Notes: a model not told the origin generated them from the sequence alone. A DNA stretch of 61,736 bases from Chromatiales bacterium (GCA_029879245.1 JAOUQQ010000004.1:1-61736); one strand, 5' to 3'; numbered from the stretch's first letter, positions 24,637 through 33,591 are shown. Made by a program: numbers and translations.

Positions 24637-27093
24637 ATGATCGATGTGCGAATAGCCATGCTTTTACCGCTACTGGTGCTCCTGTCTTCTATTAAGGTCT
24701 ATGCGGGACAGGTCGCAGATGTGGCCTCCAGCAAGCACAATCTCTCCTCTGGACCGGTGGTTACCACTGGCGATACCGACCGTATTTGTGTCTTTTGTCA
24801 TACACCACACGCGTCCACCATGGATGGAGCCAATCCAACACCACTATGGAATCGTGAACTCTCAGCTCAAACATATACCCTGTATGATGACAACACCACA
24901 GATGCTCTGAAGGGGATGTCGATTGACGCTACGCTGGGACAACCCGGTGGCAGCTCCAAGCTCTGCCTCTCCTGTCATGATGGCACTATCGCAATTGGTA
25001 AGGTCAACATCTTTAATGGCGCCGCAGCTACATTCACCATGTCGGGAACGGATCCAGACGGGACGATGCCCTCTGGCAGCGGTGTGACGACGGGGTTTAC
25101 CAGTGACCTGGGGGTAAGTCTGCAAAATGATCACCCCATCTCATTTACCTACGACACCGCACTTGCCACTAGCGATGGTGAACTCTATGACCCGGCAACG
25201 AGTACGCATATCGCCAATCGAATCACCAGTAACACGAGACCCCTGGTGCCTCTGGATAGTGATAAGGTACAGTGTACAACCTGCCATGACCCACATGTGG
25301 TTGATGATACTGATGCAGCGGTTAGCGTTAAATTTATTCGTGAAGGATTAAATCGATTTCAGACAGCGTCCGGCCCGGCTAGTGATACCGCATTTAACAG
25401 TAACAATGACCTCCTCTGTCTGGCCTGTCATAAAAAGGTGGGGTGGTCCTCGTCGGCACATGCCATGAGCAGTGTCGCTAATGAGACCTATACCGACCCC
25501 GCGGCGGCGCAGCGTGACTTTCCCAGCGGTATCGCGGTGTGGCAGGCGGCCTGCATGAACTGTCACGACACCCATACCGTACAGGGCGCAAGAAAGTTAC
25601 TGCGTGAGGCCACAGACAGTACAGCTAGTCCCAAGGTTGGAGGTAATCCGGCACAGGAAGAGACCTGTTATCAGTGTCACGATGTGAACGGAGACGTCTC
25701 TAATGTGTTGACTGGCGGTGCGGGCAATCTGACACCGGACATCAAGAGTGACTTTACACTGACCCTCTATCACATGCCCATAACCACTGCCGAGCAGCAG
25801 GCGGGTAGTGAGCAGCATGCCATCACTGACAAGGACTTCACGGAGGTGCCGGGCCAACTGGGCAAAACATCGCTGGTCAATCGACATGCGGAGTGTACCG
25901 ACTGCCACAACCCCCACCGGGTTAAGAAAAATCGCCTGTTTAACGACGCGACCGGCACACCCGATTTGGCAGGGACTCACGACCATTTTGCGACAGGTGG
26001 CCACACCAATATTGCATCTGGCGTACTCTCTGGCGCATCCGGTGTTGAACCAACCTACACCGTAGATACGTGGGGCCAGCCGGATGCCAATATTACTTTT
26101 ACAGATATAGGTAATCAGAAGAAGGGGCCTGCTGGTGCTGGCACGGCCAAAACACAGGGTTATGTTACGCGTGAGTATCAGATCTGCCTCAAGTGCCATT
26201 CAAACTACGCCTGGCCGAATGGCACACCACCATCGATAGGCCCCTCAATAGGTCAGAATGGGGTGAACCAATACACGAATCAGGCAATGGAGTTTCATGC
26301 CCCGGTTGCCGATCGTGGAGAGGGCACTGCGACACATAGTTCGTGGCATCCGGTGATGGAGGCGACGGGGAGAACGGCGGCTGTGAGGGGGATGAACGCC
26401 ACTTCTACTAATCAGCCTTTCCTCTCTCCGTGGAATGATGCTACAGGTACTAATATCGGCAATCAGACAATGTACTGCTCGGACTGCCATGGGTCTGCTG
26501 TAACATCGGTTACCTCTGTCGTGCCGGATGGGGGTGAAGATGGCAAGCCATGGGGACCGCACGGTTCAACCAATCCGTTCCTGCTAAAGGGTAGCTGGGA
26601 TACAAACACCGGACTGACTAACGACGCACTCTGTTTTCGCTGTCACGAGTGGGGGCAGTATGCTGATCCTGCCGCTACCGTCTTTAAGAACAGTGGCTTC
26701 AGCTGCAATGGATGTACTGGCACCGCTGGTGGCGGTGGCGGTGGTGGCGGTGGTGGTGGGGGTGGTGGCGGCGGCGGCTGCAACATGAATGCGCAATATG
26801 AGCCAAACCTCCATCTCGGGCACGCCAATATTTTGGGTAAACTGCGTTGTACCTGGTGCCATACCGCACTACCTCACGGCTGGAAGAATAAGGCGTTGCT
26901 GGTCAATATTAATGGTGACGGAGATTGCGGAGGGGCAGTGCCCTGCAATGTCGGCCCCTATTATCAAAATGCCTATCTGGGGGGCAATGCGGGTGGCGTC
27001 ACCTGGAAGACAAGTGGGCAATGGCTGCCCGCTGACTGTGGCAGCGTACAGCAGGGGGGGTATATGTCCCAGACCTGCAATAATCTGCCGTAA
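24637..27093 (+). CDS. Large secreted multiheme cytochrome c, 11 CXXCH sites, poly-Gly linker
   Basis: An 818-residue protein with a signal peptide (ends near KVYA-GQ). Eleven CXXCH sites are seen: CVFCH, CLSCH, CTTCH, CLACH, CMNCH, CYQCH, CTDCH, CLKCH, CSDCH, CFRCH and CTWCH. The N-terminal module (SSKHNLSSG, CVFCHTPH, PLWN, CLSCHDG, LQNDHPIS) is the same as in the tetraheme protein at 15435. Between sites 10 and 11 there is CNGCT (Cys690-Thr694), a CXXC without the ligand His, followed by 17 glycines (698-714) and Cys715. The tail adds four more cysteines. It is probably the extracellular or outer-surface partner of the conduit. A ResB/CcsA pair follows 8 bases later, which suggests dedicated maturation. 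Base composition returns to near the genome average here. Confidence 0.87.
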   Translation: MIDVRIAMLLPLLVLLSSIKVYAGQVADVASSKHNLSSGPVVTTGDTDRICVFCHTPHASTMDGANPTPLWNRELSAQTYTLYDDNTTDALKGMSIDATLGQPGGSSKLCLSCHDGTIAIGKVNIFNGAAATFTMSGTDPDGTMPSGSGVTTGFTSDLGVSLQNDHPISFTYDTALATSDGELYDPATSTHIANRITSNTRPLVPLDSDKVQCTTCHDPHVVDDTDAAVSVKFIREGLNRFQTASGPASDTAFNSNNDLLCLACHKKVGWSSSAHAMSSVANETYTDPAAAQRDFPSGIAVWQAACMNCHDTHTVQGARKLLREATDSTASPKVGGNPAQEETCYQCHDVNGDVSNVLTGGAGNLTPDIKSDFTLTLYHMPITTAEQQAGSEQHAITDKDFTEVPGQLGKTSLVNRHAECTDCHNPHRVKKNRLFNDATGTPDLAGTHDHFATGGHTNIASGVLSGASGVEPTYTVDTWGQPDANITFTDIGNQKKGPAGAGTAKTQGYVTREYQICLKCHSNYAWPNGTPPSIGPSIGQNGVNQYTNQAMEFHAPVADRGEGTATHSSWHPVMEATGRTAAVRGMNATSTNQPFLSPWNDATGTNIGNQTMYCSDCHGSAVTSVTSVVPDGGEDGKPWGPHGSTNPFLLKGSWDTNTGLTNDALCFRCHEWGQYADPAATVFKNSGFSCNGCTGTAGGGGGGGGGGGGGGGGGCNMNAQYEPNLHLGHANILGKLRCTWCHTALPHGWKNKALLVNINGDGDCGGAVPCNVGPYYQNAYLGGNAGGVTWKTSGQWLPADCGSVQQGGYMSQTCNNLP
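26728..26778 (+). repeat. Tandem GGN codons encoding 17 glycines
   Basis: Seventeen consecutive glycine codons, a mix of GGT, GGC and GGG, lie inside the 11-heme cytochrome gene. The frame is open on both sides and the protein regains a heme site downstream, so it is a real linker and not a frame error. Such a tract could vary in length by replication slippage in units of three bases. Confidence 0.8.
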
Positions 27094-27101
27094 TCGATAG
27101 T

Positions 27102-28124
27102 ATGCAGAGTGCCGATCTGGTTAGTGCTGCGGTGTTTCCACGCCTGCTCGTCTGGTTGAGGACTCTGGCGTCGTTGCGACTAACACTTATTATCATTGTC
27201 GTGTTTGCGCTCTCTATCGGCATTTACTATTTCAGTGACAGACGTTACGAGTGGATCCTCGCTATGCCGCTTACCCTGCTGGCGATAAATCTTTCTGCTG
27301 CAATTGTCACCCACCCTACATTCCGCTATCGCACACCACTACTGCTCTTTCACCTCGCCCTGCTGATGCTTCTACTGCTGGTGGTGGCAGGTCGTTTGAG
27401 CTATCTCCGGGCCGAGGTGGAGGTGACTAGCGGTAGCCAATTTGCGGGCTCCTTTGATCGCAGCGAAAGTGGTCCACTGCATCAGCCAGGTTATCAACAA
27501 CTGCACTTTTTGCTTCACGACTTCACCATTCACTATGCCCCAGGTATTCAGCGTGAGGAGACAGAGGCACAGATAGAGTGGCGAGATGATAGTGGACGTC
27601 GAATGAGTACGACTATCGGTGATCATCACCCCCTGCGCCTGAACGGTTATCGCTTCTACACCACACCTAACAAGGGCTTCGCCGCCCTTTTTCTCTGGCA
27701 GCCCACCGCAACGGCGAGTGCACAACGTGGAACGGTCCACTTTCCTGCATATCCCGCCCATGAGTTTCGCCAGGCGCAACGCTGGGTAACGCCCGATCTG
27801 CGGCTTGAGCTGTGGGGGCAACTCGACTTTGATGAAATACTCCTCGACCCGGAGCATCCATCACAGTTTCGCTTGCCACAACAACAGCGTCTGACTATTC
27901 GCACAAATGATAAACGCTACTCCCTGCAGCCTGGGGAGAGTATCTCCCTTCCGCAGGGGACGCTGCGATACGAAGGTTTGCGCAAGTGGATGGGATTCAA
28001 GGTCTTTTATGACTGGACGCTGCCCTGGCTGCTGGCCTGTGGTGTGGTGGCTGTCCTGTCGCTGGGGTGGCACTATTGGCGTATCTTTTCTGCAGACCCA
28101 TGGTTGCGAGAGGGCAAAGAGTAG
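27102..28124 (+). CDS. Short ResB-family cytochrome c maturation protein (module A)
   Basis: A 340-residue ResB-like protein: two or three N-terminal helices (about residues 25-45, 50-70 and 78-98), a periplasmic domain (about 100-300) with LRLNGYRFYTTPNKGFAALFLW and RYEGLRKWMGFKVFYDW, and a C-terminal helix (about 305-325). It is much shorter than the ResB copies at 8271 and 30898. It pairs with the following CcsA-like protein, which starts right after its stop. Its position directly behind the 11-heme gene suggests a maturation factor for that cytochrome. Specialised CcsBA versions for odd heme motifs are known in Wolinella; a similar role here is inference. Confidence 0.82.
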   Translation: MQSADLVSAAVFPRLLVWLRTLASLRLTLIIIVVFALSIGIYYFSDRRYEWILAMPLTLLAINLSAAIVTHPTFRYRTPLLLFHLALLMLLLLVVAGRLSYLRAEVEVTSGSQFAGSFDRSESGPLHQPGYQQLHFLLHDFTIHYAPGIQREETEAQIEWRDDSGRRMSTTIGDHHPLRLNGYRFYTTPNKGFAALFLWQPTATASAQRGTVHFPAYPAHEFRQAQRWVTPDLRLELWGQLDFDEILLDPEHPSQFRLPQQQRLTIRTNDKRYSLQPGESISLPQGTLRYEGLRKWMGFKVFYDWTLPWLLACGVVAVLSLGWHYWRIFSADPWLREGKE

Positions 28125-28937
28125 GTGGAGCGAGAACTTTTACTATTGTGGGTGGCAATAACTCTGTACGTTCTATGCGGAGTTATTGCTATCTTCTCGG
28201 TGATATTGGGTAAACGTCAGGAGAGAACCGTGTTGGCGCTGCTCGTTACGAGTTTGCTGTTACACGGGGGGGCGATCCTGCTGCGCTGGCAGCGCCTCGA
28301 CCACGGCCCCTATCTCACCATGTTCGAGATCCTCTCCAGCAATGTCTGGAGTTTGCTCTTTATCTACAGTCTGGCCTACTGGAGATATCGTCCCATTAGA
28401 CCGACGGCGGCAATCATCTTACCAGTTATGTTCATTATGATGGGCTGGTTGATGCTTTCCAGCCCTGAGGAGGGCCATCTACCGCCTACCTACGATACCA
28501 CGTGGCTTGTTATTCATATTCTGTTCGGCAAGGTCTTTCTCGGAGCGGTATTGATCGCGGTGGGTATGGCGGTGGTGATTTTATTGCGCCACTATCATAT
28601 TGGCGTGCAGCGGCTACAGCGCCTGCCGGACAACACACGTCTTGATGATCTTGCTTACCGTTTTATGGCGCTGGGAATCATCTTTGATACCCTGATGTTG
28701 ATCGCCGGGGCGATCTGGGCGCAGGATGCCTGGGGACGTTACTGGGCCTGGGACAAACTGGAGACATGGTCTTTCATCACCTGGCTTACCCTCGCCTTTG
28801 CCCTGCATTTGCGTGTCACCTATCGACCAAATCCACTGCGCGGGGCGGTGCTGATTGTGATGGTCTTTATCCTCGCCTTTCTCACCTTCTTTGGTGTGCC
28901 GTTTGTGACGATGGTGCCGCATCAGGGGGCGATCTAA
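28125..28937 (+). CDS. CcsA-type WWD-domain cytochrome c maturation protein (module A)
   Basis: A 270-residue polytopic protein with about eight helices. The WWD motif reads WGRYWAWDKLETW, against WGGYWSWDPKETW in the two other copies of this window: the Pro-Lys after Asp is Lys-Leu here. Flanking histidines are seen in LVIHILFGKVF and MVPHQGAI. It starts with GTG at 28125, immediately after the stop of the ResB-like gene. Compared with the 338- and 388-residue copies it lacks the long N-terminal part. I read it as the CcsA half of a divergent, probably specialised, System II pair. Confidence 0.87.
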   Translation: MERELLLLWVAITLYVLCGVIAIFSVILGKRQERTVLALLVTSLLLHGGAILLRWQRLDHGPYLTMFEILSSNVWSLLFIYSLAYWRYRPIRPTAAIILPVMFIMMGWLMLSSPEEGHLPPTYDTTWLVIHILFGKVFLGAVLIAVGMAVVILLRHYHIGVQRLQRLPDNTRLDDLAYRFMALGIIFDTLMLIAGAIWAQDAWGRYWAWDKLETWSFITWLTLAFALHLRVTYRPNPLRGAVLIVMVFILAFLTFFGVPFVTMVPHQGAI

Positions 28938-30229
28938 TGGTGTCTCGTCACGACACTACGGCTAACCGCTATAGCAGACGCTGGCTCTGGCTGGCACTAA
29001 CCGCCATCGGCCTCTCCGCCCTCTTTGCGATGCTGCTGGTGGTGGCCCGTACCCCACTATTGCAACAGCTCTTTGGTGGTGCCGATCTGTTCCACACCGT
29101 GCTGGTACTGCATGTTAATTTTTCGGTGCTGGTGTGGCTGCTCGCCTTTGGTGCGCTGCTCTGGTCTCTGGAGAAAGGGGGAGAGCTGCCGTTACTCGAC
29201 TCGCTGGCCTTTTTGCTGGCGGTTGTCGGGGCGATATTGATCAGCCTCTCGCCGCTACTCACCCCACCACCGCAACCGGTGATGAGCAACTATATTCCTA
29301 TTCTGCATAGCCCCGCCTTTCTCAGCGGGCTGTCTATCTTTGGCGTCGGAGTGGGGCTCTATGCCATGCGTCGCCTCTATTTCTCACGAGATGGTAGTGG
29401 TGCCATGGCGGCGCTACTGCTTCTCGCTGCACTGCTGCTATTTGTGGTAACTGCCCTGCGCCTGCCTGCACCGCTCGATACAGCGATGAGGTTTGAATCG
29501 CTCTTCTGGGGTGGAGGTCACCTGCTGCAGTTTGTCTACCTGATGTTGTTGCTCACCTGCTGGCAGGGGCTGCTACACCATGTGGGAGTAAAATTGGTGT
29601 TACACCGGGGGTTGATGCCGTTGGTCGTGGTGATCATGACGGCTGCGCTGCTAACAGGTCTGCTCGTTGAGCCCGGAAGTGATCTCTCACGCAGTGCCTA
29701 TACCTGGCTAATGGCGCTGGGTTCGCCGCTGCTCCTTGCTTTGCCGCTATGGCGCCTGTGGTGGCATCGCAGGGCGCTCCCGATCGAGATTGTACTGTCG
29801 GTAGCACTGTTGCTTGTTGGCCTGCTCCTGGGGGCGCTGATCCGCAGTGATAACGTCACCGTGACGGCCCACTATCACGCCACCAATGCGGCGATCACAA
29901 TCGCCTTTATGGGGCTGACCTATCGGCTCTTGCCGCAACTGGGTATAGGGGAGGTAAGGGCGGTGTGGGCCGCGCGACAGTTGTTACTCTATTTTAGCGG
30001 GATGGTGATCTACATTGGCGGGATGGCCCTGTCGGGGTGGCTTGATGTGCCACGGAAGGTGGCGTTGCAGGCAGAGGGGGTACAGGCCCTCTCTCTCGGT
30101 CTGATGGGGTTGGGGGGGCTGGTGGCGATCAGCGCCACCACCCTCTTTGTCCTGCTGCTGATCCAGGCAGCCCGCAGGACATCACCGGTGATTCTGGTAA
30201 AGGGGGAAGGGCATGGCACCACGTCGTGA
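28937..30229 (+). CDS. 12-helix heme-copper oxidase subunit I-like protein lacking the CuB His pair
   Basis: A 430-residue membrane protein whose ATG overlaps the previous stop (TAATG). It has 12 predicted helices in the layout of oxidase subunit I. Histidines sit where heme-copper oxidases have them: His59 in helix II (low-spin heme), His195 in WGGGH of helix VI (a CuB ligand), and His312-Tyr-His314 in helix X (high-spin and low-spin heme ligands). Helix VII (MPLVVVIMTAALLTGLL) has no His-His pair, so two of three CuB ligands are missing. An HH at about 215 is only 20 residues after His195 and cannot replace it. I infer a diheme b-type membrane protein that is not an oxidase, perhaps a quinol- or heme-linked partner of the maturation or conduit system. 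The family assignment needs a profile search. Confidence 0.68.
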   Translation: MVSRHDTTANRYSRRWLWLALTAIGLSALFAMLLVVARTPLLQQLFGGADLFHTVLVLHVNFSVLVWLLAFGALLWSLEKGGELPLLDSLAFLLAVVGAILISLSPLLTPPPQPVMSNYIPILHSPAFLSGLSIFGVGVGLYAMRRLYFSRDGSGAMAALLLLAALLLFVVTALRLPAPLDTAMRFESLFWGGGHLLQFVYLMLLLTCWQGLLHHVGVKLVLHRGLMPLVVVIMTAALLTGLLVEPGSDLSRSAYTWLMALGSPLLLALPLWRLWWHRRALPIEIVLSVALLLVGLLLGALIRSDNVTVTAHYHATNAAITIAFMGLTYRLLPQLGIGEVRAVWAARQLLLYFSGMVIYIGGMALSGWLDVPRKVALQAEGVQALSLGLMGLGGLVAISATTLFVLLLIQAARRTSPVILVKGEGHGTTS

Positions 30230-30812
30230 TCGGCGCCTGCTGGCGCTGGCCCTGACCGTAGGTGCGGTCGGCATAATTGGTGGTGTGGTCACCCTGCTGC
30301 CGGCGGTACAGCCACAGCAGGTATCGCGGCAGCTTGCGCAACCTCTGGTGATTGCCGATGGGGGTAGTGCGCCACAGCAACATGCCCATGATGCACGTGG
30401 TGCTGAGGTTGAGATGCGTTTTCAGCAGGCGATTGCGATGCTGCACGCCAGAGAGTACGACTACGCGGTGAAGGCGCTGCACCGGGTACTGGAGCTCTCA
30501 CCGCGACTGGTCGAGGCGCACGTGAACATGGGGTATGCCCTGATCGGGCTCGGGGAGTACAAGGCGGCGCACGATTTCTTTTCCTCGGCCATTGCACTCC
30601 GCCCCGAGCAGGTGAACGCCTACTACGGACTGGCGGTTGCCCTTGAGGGGGTGGGTGACCTGGGGGGGGCGCTGGGGGCGATGCGAACCTTTATTCACCT
30701 TAGCCCCCAGGATGACCCCTTCATTCCCAGGGCGCGCGCGGCGCTGTGGGAGTGGCAGGATCGCCAGTCGAGTGAGAGCGGTGATGGCAAGAGTAGTTCG
30801 TCGGGCGAGTAG
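30213..30812 (+). CDS. Membrane-anchored TPR protein
   Basis: A 199-residue protein with an Arg-rich start, one membrane helix (about 8-30) and a periplasmic part with about three TPR units: AMLHAREYDYAVKALHRVLELSP, AHVNMGYALIGLGEYKAAHDFFSSAIALRP and AYYGLAVALEGVGDLGGALGA. It resembles the TPR parts of CcmI/NrfG, which hold apocytochromes during maturation. It overlaps the preceding gene by 17 bases and lies between two maturation pairs, so an apocytochrome chaperone is likely, by inference. Its C-terminus is a Ser-rich tail. Confidence 0.78.
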   Translation: MAPRRDRRLLALALTVGAVGIIGGVVTLLPAVQPQQVSRQLAQPLVIADGGSAPQQHAHDARGAEVEMRFQQAIAMLHAREYDYAVKALHRVLELSPRLVEAHVNMGYALIGLGEYKAAHDFFSSAIALRPEQVNAYYGLAVALEGVGDLGGALGAMRTFIHLSPQDDPFIPRARAALWEWQDRQSSESGDGKSSSSGE

Positions 30813-30897
30813 TTTGGAGTGGTCTTTTTGCACCACCGGTGCTACAGTCGAAATTTAAAAAATTTAATAATAACAATGAAATAGCGTAACTGAGAGA

Positions 30898-32559
30898 ATG
30901 AGTAACGACCCTGAAAACAGAACCCCCGATAACAGCCAGGCGAGCGGCATTGCGGTGCGTCTGATCCGCTTCCTCTCCTCAATGCCGGTGGCGGTGACAC
31001 TGCTCTGTCTGGTGGCGCTGGCCAGTACCATCGGTACCGTGCTGGTGCAGAATCGTGAGCCCGACTACTACATCGCCAATCTGGGGCCGAGCTGGTACCG
31101 GTTGCTTGATGCCCTCGATTTTTTCGATATGTACGGCTCCTGGTGGTTTATCACCATCATGACCCTGCTGGTTCTCTCAGTCAGTGCGGCGCTGCTGCGC
31201 CATGGCCCCCGTTTCTGGCACGTATCGCGTCCGCTGCAGGCGATGCGTCCCTGGCCGAAGCGGAGTGACGGCGGTTTTACCCTTGCGACACCGCTGGCCG
31301 CAGACACGCAGGCGGTAGAGGGGGTGCTGCGTCGGCTAGGTTATACCGAGTTTCGCTCCGGTGAAGAGCAGGGCAGGCCACTGTTGCTGGCACGCAAGGG
31401 GCGCTACAGCCGCCTCGGTTTCTTCTTTGTCCATGGCGGGGTGGTACTGATCTGTATCGGTGGGTTGATCACCTCGCAGCTTGGTTTTCGCGGCGTGATG
31501 AACCTGCCGGAGGCTGAGAGCGATGACAAGGTCTATGTGCAGGATGGTAACAGCTACCGCACCCTGCAGTTGCCGTTCAAGGTGCGCAACGATGACTTTG
31601 CGATCAGCTTCTACAAAACCGGTATGCCGAGTGAGTACTCCAGTCAGCTGACGCTGCACGGCGAGGATGGGGATATTATCTCCAAGCGGATTACCGTTAA
31701 CGACCCGCTGCGCTATCAGGGGATCACCTTCTATCAGGCCTCCTTTGGTGATGCTGGTTCCGGTGTCAATTTTACTATCCATGACCTCACAACACCGGGA
31801 TTTCCCGAACAGCGGGTGGAGAGTGCGGTACACAAGGAGCTGGAGGATGGTATGGGTCTGAAACTCACCATCAAAGAGTTGCGCCAGCACAATGTGATGA
31901 ACATGGCGACCGAGGAGGGGAAGACAGACCTGCAGGATGCCGGTGCCTCGCTCGATATCCACCTCTCCTCCCCTAGTAGCGGCAACATTACCTATCGGAT
32001 TTACATGGCCTATCCGCACATGCTGGCCTTTGGTCGCACCGGTGATGAGGAGATGACCTATGACAATCTCGGCTTTGCCCCGGCAGAGCGAGAGAAGCTG
32101 CAGTTGCTGGAGGCCTATCTGGCCGAGGTGGGTCAGCTAAAAGTGCGCGACCCGGACAGTAATCGTGCCGCCTTCACCCAGGCGATGGAGAAACTGCAGC
32201 TACCGCTGAGCCGTGCGACGGAGTTGGGTACAGCGGTCGCCACCGCTGAGAGTGCGCTGCGTACCCACAAGTTACCGATGCTCTTTACCTTCAGCGGCTA
32301 TAAGCCGAAAATGTACACGGGATTGCAGGTGGCGCGCGACCCGGGTTCCCCACTGGTGTGGAGTGCCTGTGCACTACTGGTGATCGGCCTCTACATGATG
32401 ATCTATATGCACGAGAAGCGGATCTGGGTTCGCTTCGACAGGGAGCAACAACAACTTGAGGTGTGTGCCCTGCTTTCGGGCAAAGACAAACACCCACTCA
32501 ATACCACCCTGGCGCGGCTACAGCAGGAGCTGGGTAGCGCGTCGAGCACTACAGGTTGA
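30898..32559 (+). CDS. resB: ResB-family cytochrome c maturation protein (module B)
   Basis: A 553-residue ResB protein. The N-terminus reads LIRFLSSMPVAVTLL, close to the pattern of the 8271 copy. Helices at about 27-47, 75-100 and 175-195 are followed by a periplasmic domain with VNDPLRYQGITFYQASFGDAG and a last helix at about 485-505. It is intermediate in length between the other two ResB copies. The gene before it ends 85 bases upstream, and the gap is AT-rich (AAATTTAAAAAATTT) and may hold a promoter, so a new transcript could begin here. Confidence 0.9.
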   Translation: MSNDPENRTPDNSQASGIAVRLIRFLSSMPVAVTLLCLVALASTIGTVLVQNREPDYYIANLGPSWYRLLDALDFFDMYGSWWFITIMTLLVLSVSAALLRHGPRFWHVSRPLQAMRPWPKRSDGGFTLATPLAADTQAVEGVLRRLGYTEFRSGEEQGRPLLLARKGRYSRLGFFFVHGGVVLICIGGLITSQLGFRGVMNLPEAESDDKVYVQDGNSYRTLQLPFKVRNDDFAISFYKTGMPSEYSSQLTLHGEDGDIISKRITVNDPLRYQGITFYQASFGDAGSGVNFTIHDLTTPGFPEQRVESAVHKELEDGMGLKLTIKELRQHNVMNMATEEGKTDLQDAGASLDIHLSSPSSGNITYRIYMAYPHMLAFGRTGDEEMTYDNLGFAPAEREKLQLLEAYLAEVGQLKVRDPDSNRAAFTQAMEKLQLPLSRATELGTAVATAESALRTHKLPMLFTFSGYKPKMYTGLQVARDPGSPLVWSACALLVIGLYMMIYMHEKRIWVRFDREQQQLEVCALLSGKDKHPLNTTLARLQQELGSASSTTG

Positions 32560-32574
32560 GAAGTGAGGTAGTCA

Positions 32575-33591
32575 ATGAATAACACAACGGTTATTAACGG
32601 AGCCCCCGTGCAGCCCCCCAGAAGTATCTGGGGTTACTGGCTGGCTATGCTGGTGCTCACCCTGGGGCTGGCGGGGTTGGCGATCACCGGTGAGGCGGAC
32701 AGGCTTGCCCCCGGGATTCCCTTTATTGATCTCCTCTCCTACAAGTTGACCGGCTATGCCAACGTGCTGTTGGGTGCCGCCACCCTGCTCTATCTGGCCC
32801 ACCTCTGGTTTACCCAGCCAGCGGTCGGCAAGTGGGCCACCGGGCTGGCCACCGCCGGGATGATTGGTCTGCTGGTGGCGCTGCTGACACGCTGGTTTGA
32901 GACACATCAGGTGCTGGAGGAGGGGCATGTGCCGATCAGTAACCTCTATGAGGTGACAATCTTCTTTACCGCCCTGACCACACTGATCTACCTGATCCTC
33001 GAATCGCTTTCGCGTAACCGTCATCCCGGCGCCTTTGTACTGCCTATCGTGATGGCAGGGATCGCCTTTGAGCTGTGGCTGGTGAGCCGTGGCCAGGCGG
33101 GACCACAGAATCTGGTGCCTGCACTGAAGAGTTACTGGATGCACGCCCATGTGCTGGCTAACTTTATCGGTTACGGCGCCTTTGCCGTCGCCTGCGGCGG
33201 CGGGGTGATGTATCTGGTGCGCCAGCGTGCCGAGGCGCGCGGCAACAGTGATGGCATGGTGATGCGAGTGGTGCCGGGGCTGGGTGAGTGTGACAACCTG
33301 ATGTATCGTTCCATCGCCATCGGTTTTATCACCTTCACTATCGCCACGATCCTCGGGGCAGCCTGGGCCTACGATGCGTGGGGCGGATACTGGTCGTGGG
33401 ACCCCAAGGAGACCTGGTCGCTGATCGTCTGGATCACCTATGCGGTCTATCTGCATCTGCGTTTTGTGAAGGGGTGGGCCGGCAGTCGCATGGCGTGGTG
33501 GGCGATCCTCGGCTTTGGCGTAACACTCTTCTGTTTTATCGGCGTAAATATGTTCCTCTCGGGGCTTCACTCTTATGGTCAACTTAGTTAA
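32575..33591 (+). CDS. ccsB: System II cytochrome c maturation protein, WWD type (module B)
   Basis: A 338-residue polytopic protein with the standard WWD motif WGGYWSWDPKETW and nearby IGYGAFAVA and LSGLHSYG. The last motif and the VPISNLYEVTIFF stretch are nearly identical to those in the 7070 copy, so these two copies are close relatives. It starts with ATG 32575 after GTGAGG. It overlaps the next gene by 17 bases. With the ResB 15 bases upstream it forms the second maturation pair of the region. Confidence 0.93.
   Translation: MNNTTVINGAPVQPPRSIWGYWLAMLVLTLGLAGLAITGEADRLAPGIPFIDLLSYKLTGYANVLLGAATLLYLAHLWFTQPAVGKWATGLATAGMIGLLVALLTRWFETHQVLEEGHVPISNLYEVTIFFTALTTLIYLILESLSRNRHPGAFVLPIVMAGIAFELWLVSRGQAGPQNLVPALKSYWMHAHVLANFIGYGAFAVACGGGVMYLVRQRAEARGNSDGMVMRVVPGLGECDNLMYRSIAIGFITFTIATILGAAWAYDAWGGYWSWDPKETWSLIVWITYAVYLHLRFVKGWAGSRMAWWAILGFGVTLFCFIGVNMFLSGLHSYGQLS

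Noticed and set aside
26728-26778. GGN repeat as a sequencing artefact or CRISPR-like array
   Set aside because: The reading frame is intact on both sides and the next heme site follows; no spacers are present.
29560-29590. His-His in the heme-copper oxidase-like protein as a CuB ligand pair
   Set aside because: It lies only 20 residues after His195, at the end of helix VI, whereas the CuB pair lies about 50 residues further on in helix VII.
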